A DNA stretch of 64,000 bases, from NCBI RefSeq assembly GCF_036320965.1, contig NC_092241.1, positions 25,198,986 to 25,262,985 on the forward strand. The letters run 5' to 3'. The translations under genes were made by a program, and so were the position numbers. Below the pieces are notes generated by a model. It did not search any database. It had not been told where the DNA came from and saw only the letters and a program-made list of their open reading frames with translations. Positions 57,690 through 64,000 of this stretch are shown in pieces (position 1 is the first letter of the stretch; each line of letters starts with the position of its first letter). The DNA comes from Panulirus ornatus (Eukaryota > Arthropoda > Malacostraca > Decapoda > Palinuridae).

Positions 57690-58155
57690 CAATGTGAATA
57701 TCATTTAGGTTCTCATATTTTTTTTTAGTGACCTTCTATAGCTCTTTTCCTCTGTATCCTTTAGCCTGTATAACATAGTTTATTCTTGATGAATTTATGA
57801 AAAAGTTTGGATTTTCCCCAACATTTTCCAAAGTAATTTATACAAAGTTTCCCTGCTTCTGCCTTGTCAAGCTATGTTTGTTCCTTCATCCCTTGTACCT
57901 GAAATTTTTTTTTTGCTGATGTGCTTATTAGATTTCCTTATTAGTGCATCCATGAACTCTTGCTTTCTGACATTTCTCATATTAGTTTATATCTTTGACA
58001 CCCATTCCCTTTAGGAACACCATTAAAGGAGTGGCCACAGCAAAAGAGTCTCCATTACTGGCAAACTTCATTGCTGCTACTTAGTGTTTAGTGCCTCATT
58101 CTTAACAAGCCACTGGCAGAGGGTAACTCTAATGCAGTGTTTTCAAAGGCTCCAA
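57690..58155. other. Intron sequence without recognised feature
   Basis: No LINE or SINE sequence and no coding motif recognised. Confidence 0.5.
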
Positions 58156-58325
58156 CCAAATGTTTCTTCTAATTACTTTTACCTAATGCGTATACTTAAT
58201 GTTCCAACATACTGCTTTTACCTAATACTCCCACCTTATATTCCTGCCGACTACTTCTACCTAATATTTCTATCTAATGTTCCTACCTACTACTCCTATC
58301 TATTGCTCCTACCATATATCCAAAA
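58156..58325. repeat. Degenerate minisatellite, TTCCTACCTAATACT-like unit
   Basis: About ten imperfect units of 14-17 nt built on CTACCTACTACTCCTA and TTTTACCTAATACT. No coding sense is evident. It lies in GDPD intron 1, about 1 kb before exon 2. Confidence 0.7.
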
Positions 58326-58403
58326 GGCAGGGCTAGGTCATATTGCTCTCAGCTGGAAAGTCTAGAGTTGTGAAGAATGAATTGTATGAGTTAAGTGCAG
58401 TCA

Positions 58404-58526
58404 GATGTTGTATATGATAAGTAGAGATTGTATGTTTGTGGACAGAATGCCAGCGGTCTACGTGGATGCTGTCAAGTGTTATGTATGATAAGTAGAGATG
58501 GTATGTTTGTGGACAGAATGCCAGCA
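58404..58526. repeat. Direct repeat pair, ~50 nt with ~74-nt spacing
   Basis: GATAAGTAGAGATTGTATGT followed by TTGTGGACAGAATGCCAGC (about 58415-58453) recurs as GATAAGTAGAGATGGTATGT with the same continuation (about 58487-58525). Confidence 0.75.
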
Positions 58527-58838
58527 TGGGTGAGGCAGTAAGAATAGACATTTACCTTGATCAGTGGAGTGCATCTTGACAACCACTGAAGTACTGGTTC
58601 ACTACTTAACCATCTCTAACCCTCCCAATACCCACATGGATAGTGCTGGTAAAATACCTCCCTGATCGGTGACTGCCTACCAACTTCTACCTACTTATTG
58701 AACTATATCTCTCACTTTTCTAACCTTCCTTCAATAGCTCATGTCATGACAAATCTATCAATCCTTTATTTCCTTCATTCAGGTTTTACAGAACTTTTCA
58801 TTGTGGTGTTGTCCATCATTGCAATGGAATTTCATCTA

Positions 58839-59074
58839 TTTTTTTTTTTTATACTATTCGCCATTTCCCGCGTTAGCGAGGTAGCGTTAAGAACAGAGGA
58901 CTGGGCCTTTGAGGGAATATCTTCACCTGGCCCCCTTCTCTGTTCCCTCTTTTGGAAAATTGAAAAAAAAACGAGAGGGGAGGATTTCCAGCCACCCGCT
59001 CCCTCCCTTTTTAGTCGCCTTCTACGACACGCAGGGAGTATGTGGGAAGTATTCTTTCTCCCCTTTTCCCAGGG
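58839..59074 (-). mobile_element. SINE-like repeat built from family A LINE ends
   Basis: On the - strand: head CCCTGGGAAAAGGGGAGAAA, then CACGTATTCC-like text, GTGTCGTAGAAGGCGACTAA, TGGAAATCCTCCCCTC and CAATTTTCCAAAAGAGGGAA, matching the LINE 5' UTR for about 150 nt. A ~50-nt private middle follows (AGATATTCCCTCAAAGGCCC), then CGCTACCTCGCTAACGCGGG and AAATGGCGAATAGTATAAAA, matching the end of the LINE 3' UTR. Total about 235 nt plus poly-A. It has no coding capacity and would depend on the LINE machinery. Confidence 0.8.
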
Positions 59075-59084
59075 ATAATGGAAA

Positions 59085-59120
59085 ATGGATAATGGAGAAA
59101 AAATTTTCTCCATTATCCAT
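59085..59120. repeat. Perfect 17-nt inverted repeat
   Basis: ATGGATAATGGAGAAAA, two A, then TTTTCTCCATTATCCAT. It can form a hairpin and sits between the SINE-like repeat and GDPD exon 2, about 170 nt before the acceptor. Confidence 0.9.
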
Positions 59121-59288
59121 CTCTCTATTTATGTTCACCAAAACAATCTGTGATGAATTTTACCTCCAACCTCAAAACTGTATTGAAAACTAAAGTGATT
59201 ATGTAACTTATATTTGGGTAAGTACCTGCAAATGCTACTAGTTGCATAGCCACAGACATAAGAATAAAGTATATTTTTTTCTTTTCAG

Positions 59289-59331
59289 GTGCTGGAGAAA
59301 ATTATGAAAACACAATATCAGCTTTCAAACA
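59289..59331 (+). CDS. GDPD1: Glycerophosphodiester phosphodiesterase (GDPD1/GDPD3-like), exon 2
   Basis: A 43-nt exon after TTTTTTTCTTTTCAG. Joined to exon 1 it encodes Gly-Ala-Gly-Glu-Asn-Tyr-Glu-Asn-Thr-Ile-Ser-Ala-Phe-Lys and then CA of a His codon if the donor is CA|GTAGGT. The GxxENT segment right after HRG holds a conserved Glu of the GDPD catalytic/metal site. The phase from exon 1 (1) and to exon 3 (2) is consistent, and the expected next residues (His-Ala) fit a donor at 59332. The exon is very short, so ordinary gene prediction could miss it. Exon 3 was not found before 64000. Confidence 0.85.
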
Positions 59332-59740
59332 GTAGGTGATAATTATGTGGTATCTTTGTATATTTAGCCATGTTGCTGATTGCTTGAGTTACTCTTATTT
59401 ACCCGTAATTCAAATGGACGTTTATAAAAGTTATGTGAATGTATGAATTGAATGAGTTTTCCTCCTTACCAATAGCAAAATCTGTAAGATATATGAAATA
59501 TCCCTTCTGAATTTTTCATGATATTTTCATCATTGTTAGTCTGTGCTCATCACAGCATCATATATTATCATATGCTGTACTTTTTCTCATTTGAAAAATA
59601 TCATTTTATGAAAGACAAGTTTTGAACAGAAACTGATGAAACTTCTATACAGGCTTCCCCTGTGATTCACAAGTTTGCCACCTACAGTTTCATTTTTTTC
59701 ATCAGCTTTTGTAATAAAGATTTGCAATCACTTGAAAATG
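59332..59740. other. Start of GDPD intron 2, nothing recognised
   Basis: AT-rich text without coding or repeat motifs. The next GDPD exon (expected to encode a GTDMLELD-like segment) was searched for by eye up to 64000 and not seen. Confidence 0.5.
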
Positions 59741-59744
59741 ATGT

Positions 59745-60220
59745 AAGCTACGTGTATGTATTCATTGTATGTGGGTGTTCCCACTTCTTTGTGTGTCCCT
59801 TCTATTGCACTAGCGGAGATCAGCGAAAGAAATAAATAGATATATTTGACATAAAAAGGTACATATACAATTCACATCCATGCTGACATGCGCAACTGTC
59901 CATTCAGTTTGAGTGGTCTTCAACGGATTCGACATATTGCGATAAGTTGGTATGAAAATTAAGTAGTAATAATGAACTTATTTAGATTATACATAATAAA
60001 TAAGTAACACATAAACCACACTGAAAGGATATATTATGAGATGACCTGACAAATTTTTGATTGGATAATAGATATAACTTGTTTATAGAATTGCTTTCTG
60101 TTATAATGACTTTGTCCACTGTAGGCTAGTTGAAGAGTCAGGATTTATAGAGTTTATGGATGTGCATGATAAACTTAGTTTATGTTTAAATGTATTTTAG
60201 ACCCTTATTTTCAACTTTAT
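59745..60220. repeat. Noisy duplicate of 63310-63886 (LINE tail plus flank)
   Basis: The texts run in parallel: CCATGCTGACATGCG, ATGAAAATTAAGTAGTAA, ATAAATAAGTAACACATAA, ATGACTTTGTCCA..TGTAGG and CTAGTTGAAG occur in the same order in both, with many small gaps between. The offset is about 3.6 kb. The first ~100 nt are an indel-ridden version of the family A tail at 63310-63425 (AAATAAATAGATATAT in both). Confidence 0.8.
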
Positions 60221-63200
60221 CGGATAGGAGAAAGTCTTCCCAAATGATTCCTTTGGATGTAGTAGGTGCAAAAGGACAGAGTGGATAAAAGCCATTTGTG
60301 TATTTTAATTTTTGAATGCGGTCAGTAGAGGAGTTACGGGGAGTGTTCATCCTGGTCGAAGCTCAGATTGTTGTTAAATGTTGTTAGTAATCAAGTGAGA
60401 AAGGAAGATATTAAGTTTGGGACAGGAATTTCTGCTTAAGTATGATAATCGATTGCAGTGTAATGGGACATTTTAATCGTTTTGGAGTCAAATAGTTTAG
60501 GAAAGACAAGGAAGTTAAGCCTACCCTTTGAGTCGTATAGGTGAAGAATCCTTGATTGATGTTTTCAATTGAAGTTGGATTTAAAGAATAATCATCCCTG
60601 GCATGAAAGAAAGATCATAGACAGTTTTTGGGCACTGATGATGTGTTTTAATTTTGTGCAAGCCAGGTTATTGCATGTTTTGATCAATGAGTAATTGCAG
60701 TAAATATTTGAACTGGTTGTTTTCGTTTTTTTGGAAATTGAAGACTTGTAGATTTTGTGATGTAAAAAGGCTTATTGTCACAAAGAGAATACAATATAGT
60801 ATGAAGTGAGGATGAATTTTGTACTGTGTTGTGCTTAAAAGAGTGATCAGGGCTATTGCACAGTGAGGCCTGTATAGTTGAGGCGAAAGGTAAATTTGTA
60901 GAGGTTGTCTCAAAAGAAACAGTGAATGTTGGTAAAAGTGGTGAATAAGTGGTTGGGATGGAACTTGTGTTTAAATAATTAGAAGTGAAAGGATGGAAAA
61001 CGGTTAGAGCAAATTGTAAGGGATGAAGTGATGGATGTATTTAGAACATGATGGCTTAAAGTTATTGGGGCATGAAATGCATTTGGATAAAAATTGGATG
61101 TGGTGATAGAAGTTTATTGTGAGACTGCGCGAGGCATTTGGATATTGTAAAGATAGTGAAAACTGAATGTAAAAAGAAAACCTATAGAATCAAGAAATAC
61201 AGTTGGGGTTATAGAATATCATAAATTTTAAGAATGAAAAGATGATTTAAGGAGGTAAATAAAGTGCGTAAGACAAGGGAGCAAATGGGAACTTCAGTGA
61301 AGGGGGCTAATGGGGAGGTGATAACAAGTAGTGGTGATGTGAGAAGGAGATGGAGTGAGTATTTTGAAGGTTTGTTAAATGTGTTTGATGATAGGGTGGC
61401 AGATATAGGGTGTTTTGGTCAAGGTGGTGTGCAAAGTGAGAGGGTTAGGGAAAATGATTTGGTAAACAGAGAAGAGGTAGTAAAAGCTTTGCGGAAGATG
61501 AAATCCGGCAAGGCAGCAGGTGTGGATGGTATTGCAGTGGAATTTATTAAAAAAGGGGATGACTGTATTGTTGACTGGTTGGTAAAGTTATTTAATGTAT
61601 GTATAATTCATGGTGAGGTGCTTGAGAATTGGCGGAATGCTTGCATAGTGCCATTGCACAAAGGCAAAGGGGATAAGAGTGAGTGCTCAAATTACAGAGG
61701 TATAAGTTTGTTGAGTACTCCTGGTATGGGAGGGTATTGATTGAGAGGGTGAAGGCATGTACAGAGCATCAGATTGGGGAAGAGCAGTGTGGTTTCAGAA
61801 GTGGTAGAGGATGTGTGGATCAGGTGTTTGCTTTGAAGAATGTATGTGAGAAATACTTAGAAAAGCAAATGGTTTTGTTTGTAGCATTTATGGATCTGGA
61901 GAAGGCATATGATAGAGTTGATAGAGATGCTCTGTGGGAGGTACTAAGAATATATGGTGTGGGAGGCAAGTTGTTAGAAGAAGTGAAAAGTTTTTATCGA
62001 GGATGTAAGGCATGTGTACGTGTTGGAAGAGAGGAAAGTGATTGGTTCTCAGTGAATGTAGGTTTGCGGCAGGGGTGTGTGATGTCTCCATGGTTGTTTA
62101 ATTTGTTTATGGATGGGGTTGCTAGGGAGGTGAATGCAAGAGTTTTGGAAAGAGGGGCAAGTATGAAGTCTGTTGTGGATGAGAGAGCTTGGGAAGTGAG
62201 TCAGTTGTTGTTCGCTGATGATACAGCGCTGGTGGCTGATTCATGTGAGAAACTGCAGAAGCTGGTGACTGAGTTTGGTAAAGTGTGTGAAAGAAGAAAG
62301 TTAAGAGTAAATGTGAATAAGAGCAAGGTTATTAGGTACAGTAGGGTTGAGGGTCAAGTCAATTGGGAGGTAAGTTTGAATGGAGAAAAACTGGAGGAAG
62401 TAAAGTGTTTTAGATATCTGGGAGTGGATCTGGCAGCGGATGGAACCATGGAAGCGGAAGTGAATCATAGGGTGGGTGAGGGGGCGAAAATCCTGGGAGC
62501 CTTGAAGAGTGTGTGGAAGTCGAGAACATTATCTCGGAAAGCAAAAATGGTTATGTTTGAAGGAATAGTGGTTCCAACAATGTTGTATGGTTGCGAGGCG
62601 TGGTCTATGGATAGAGTTGTGTGCAGGAGGGTGGATGTGCTGGAAATGAGATGTTTGAGGACAATATGTGGTGTGAGGTGATTTGATCGAGTAAGTAATG
62701 TAAGGGTAAGAGAGATGTGTGGAAATAAAAAGAGCGTGGTTGAGAGAGCAGAAGAGGGTGTTTTGAAATGGTTTGGGCACATGGAGAGAATGAGTGAGGA
62801 AAGATTGACCAAGGGGATATATGTGTCAGAGGTGGAGGGAACGAGGAGAAGTGGGAGACCAAATTGGAAGTGGAAAGATGGAGTGAAAAAGATTTTGAGT
62901 GATCGGGGCCTGAAAATGCAGGAGGGTGAAAGGCGGGCAAGGAATAGAGTGAATTGGATCGATGTGGTATACCGGGGTCGACAAGCTGTCAGTTGATTGA
63001 ATCAGGGCATGTGAAGCGTCTGGGATAAACCATGGAAAGTTCTGTGGGGCCTGGATGTGGAAAGGGAGCTGTGGTTTCGGGCATTATTACATGACAGCTA
63101 GAGACTGAGTGTGAACGAATGGGGCCTTTGTTGTCTTTTCCTGGCGCTACCTCACACACATGAGGGGGGAGGGGGATGTTCTTCCATGTGTGGTGAGGTG

Positions 63201-63425
63201 GCGATGGGAATAAATAAAGGCAGACAGTATGAATTATGTACATGTATATATATGTATATGTCTGTGTGTGTATATATATGTGTACATTGAGATGTATAGG
63301 CATGTATATTTGCGTGTGTGGACGTGTATGTATATACATGTGTATGTGGGTGGGTTGGGCCATTTCTTTCGTGTGTTCCCTTGCGCTACTTCGCAAACGC
63401 GGAAGACAGCGACAAAGCAAAATAA
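60221..63425 (+). mobile_element. Family A LINE with degraded 5' half and well-preserved 3' half
   Basis: 60221 to about 61250 is collinear with the 5' UTR, EN and linker but riddled with indels (for example GTAGATTTTGTGATGTAAAA for the consensus GTAGATTTATGTGCTGAAAA). From GGAGGTAAATAAAGTGCGTA (about 61252) onward it suddenly matches other copies closely through RT, C-terminus and a long 3' UTR to GACAAAGCAAAATAAATAGA. Confidence 0.87.
61264..62996 (+). pseudogene. RT and C-terminal region of the last complete copy
   Basis: 61264-61740: KTREQMGTSVKGANGEVI, KMKSGKAAGVDGIAVEF, NYRGISLLSTPG. A deletion of ~13 nt near 61725 (CCTGGTATGGG) shifts the frame. 61683-62681: QCGFRSGRGCVDQVFAL, AFMDLEKAYDRVDR, LRQGCVMSPWLFNLFMD, LLFADDTALVADS, FRYLGVDLAADG, ending in TGG to TGA within RWFDRVSN (62679-62681). 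62715-62996: KWFGHMERMSEER, WKWKDGVKK. Two lesions only. Confidence 0.88.
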
Positions 63426-63886
63426 ATAGATATATAAATAAAATAAAAGAATGCTGTACAGTTATACAAATTCTACATGCCATGCTGACATGCGTCCAAC
63501 TTATGTCCACTTCGAGATCCGATTGGTCTGTCAGAACGGAATTCGGACACATGTCGGATAGGGTTTGTGTATGAAAATTAAGTAGTAAGTGTAATGAACT
63601 TATCTTAGAATTATACAGTATAAATAAGTAACACATAAGAGCCCTAAGAACACTAACAGGCATTATATTAGTGCAGATGATCCCAACATAATTTTTGACT
63701 TGCGATAGTGAGATATTCAACCCTTTATTATAGAATATGCTTTATGTTATATGACTTTGTCCAGCTGTAGGCTAGTTGAAGTGCTCTGAGAATGTTTAAG
63801 GTTTTCTAGGCTATGTTGCTTGTTAGGTTAGATACTTAGTATTAGATGTATTAAATGTATTTTTGACTCATATTTTCAACTTTATC
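63426..63886. other. Flank between two family A copies; clean version of 59845-60220
   Basis: AT-rich, without coding motifs. Parallel to 59845-60220 (see that entry). It probably was the target site of the LINE at 63887. Confidence 0.65.
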
Positions 63887-64000
63887 CCAGGGGATAGGGG
63901 AGAAAGAATTCTTCCCATGCATTTCCCACTGTCGTAGAAGGTGACTAAAAGGGACAGGAGCGTGGAACTATAAACCCTTCCCTCCTTGTATTTTAACTTT
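63887..64000 (+). mobile_element. 5' end of a further family A LINE, cut by the window
   Basis: CCAGGGGATAGGGGAGAAAG, GTCGTAGAAGGTGACTAAAA and CCCTCCTTGTATTTTAACTT are the family A 5' UTR. The coding region would begin about 60 nt beyond the window end. Confidence 0.85.

Larger units (their letters stand above)
21592..59288 (+). other. GDPD1: Intron 1 of the GDPD1-like gene, 37.7 kb, retrotransposon-filled
   Basis: The donor is G|GTAAGTGAC and the acceptor is TTTTTTTCTTTTCAG|GTGC, both strong. The phase is 1 on each side and joining gives SHRGGAGENYENT, the expected GDPD core. Most of the intron is family A LINE sequence in both orientations (26.4-57.7 kb). Confidence 0.82.

Noticed and set aside
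58156..58325. Regularly repeated text resembling a CRISPR array
   Set aside because: The units are short, imperfect and contiguous without spacers, the context is a eukaryotic intron, and there are no cas genes. It is a minisatellite.

Overview
This is eukaryotic genomic DNA. It has no operons or ribosome-binding sites, it contains spliced exons and GT/TA/TAA microsatellites, and it is packed with non-LTR retrotransposons (LINEs). The repeat content and the host gene suggest an arthropod, probably a decapod crustacean. That placement is inference from repeat character only.

Host gene. One host gene is recognised, on the + strand: a glycerophosphodiester phosphodiesterase of the GDPD1/GDPD3 (lysophospholipase D) type. 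Exon 1 (21456-21591) encodes a membrane anchor and the catalytic HRG motif and ends in a GTAAGT donor. Exon 2 (59289-59331) follows a pyrimidine tract plus CAG and encodes the following Gly/Ala/Glu-Asn-Thr segment in the matching phase. The 37.7 kb between them is intron 1, filled mostly by retrotransposons. Later exons must lie beyond the window.

Family A. The dominant repeat is one RTE-clade-like LINE of about 3.4 kb: a short 5' UTR starting near CTGGGGATAGGGG, one ORF of about 975 codons (AP-type endonuclease, reverse transcriptase, conserved C-terminal domain), and a 3' UTR that is long (~450 nt) or short (~190 nt), ending in A-rich or (TAA)n tails. At least 15 copies or pieces lie in both orientations at 1-13.4 kb, 26.4-57.7 kb and 60.2-64 kb. 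None has an intact ORF. Notable cases are a full-length insertion with an inverted 5' half and target-site duplication (9847-13399), a nested insertion with target-site duplication (42136-44246), and a LINE-mediated tandem duplication (about 30.9-38.1 kb). A SINE-like repeat (58839-59074; pieces at 26.4 and 26.9 kb) looks like the two ends of family A joined together.

Other repeats. A second, older LINE (family B, Jockey/CR1-like) lies on the - strand at 9757-9846 plus 13410-16150 and at 23110-24335. CR1/L2-like remnants lie at 18136-18480 (+) and 18890-19790 (-). From 13.4 to 26.4 kb, around GDPD exon 1, there is no family A copy.

Layout. 1-9.1 kb: four + family A copies. 9.8-13.4 kb: 5'-inverted family A insertion in family B. 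13.4-19.8 kb: old LINE remnants. 19.8-21.4 kb: upstream region of GDPD. 21.46 kb: exon 1. 21.6-26.4 kb: intron with one family B piece. 26.4-57.7 kb: dense family A array. 57.7-59.3 kb: minisatellite, SINE, palindrome, exon 2. 59.7-64 kb: a family A copy whose 5' half and flank look like a noisy duplicate of the sequence at 63.3-64 kb, possibly an assembly artefact.
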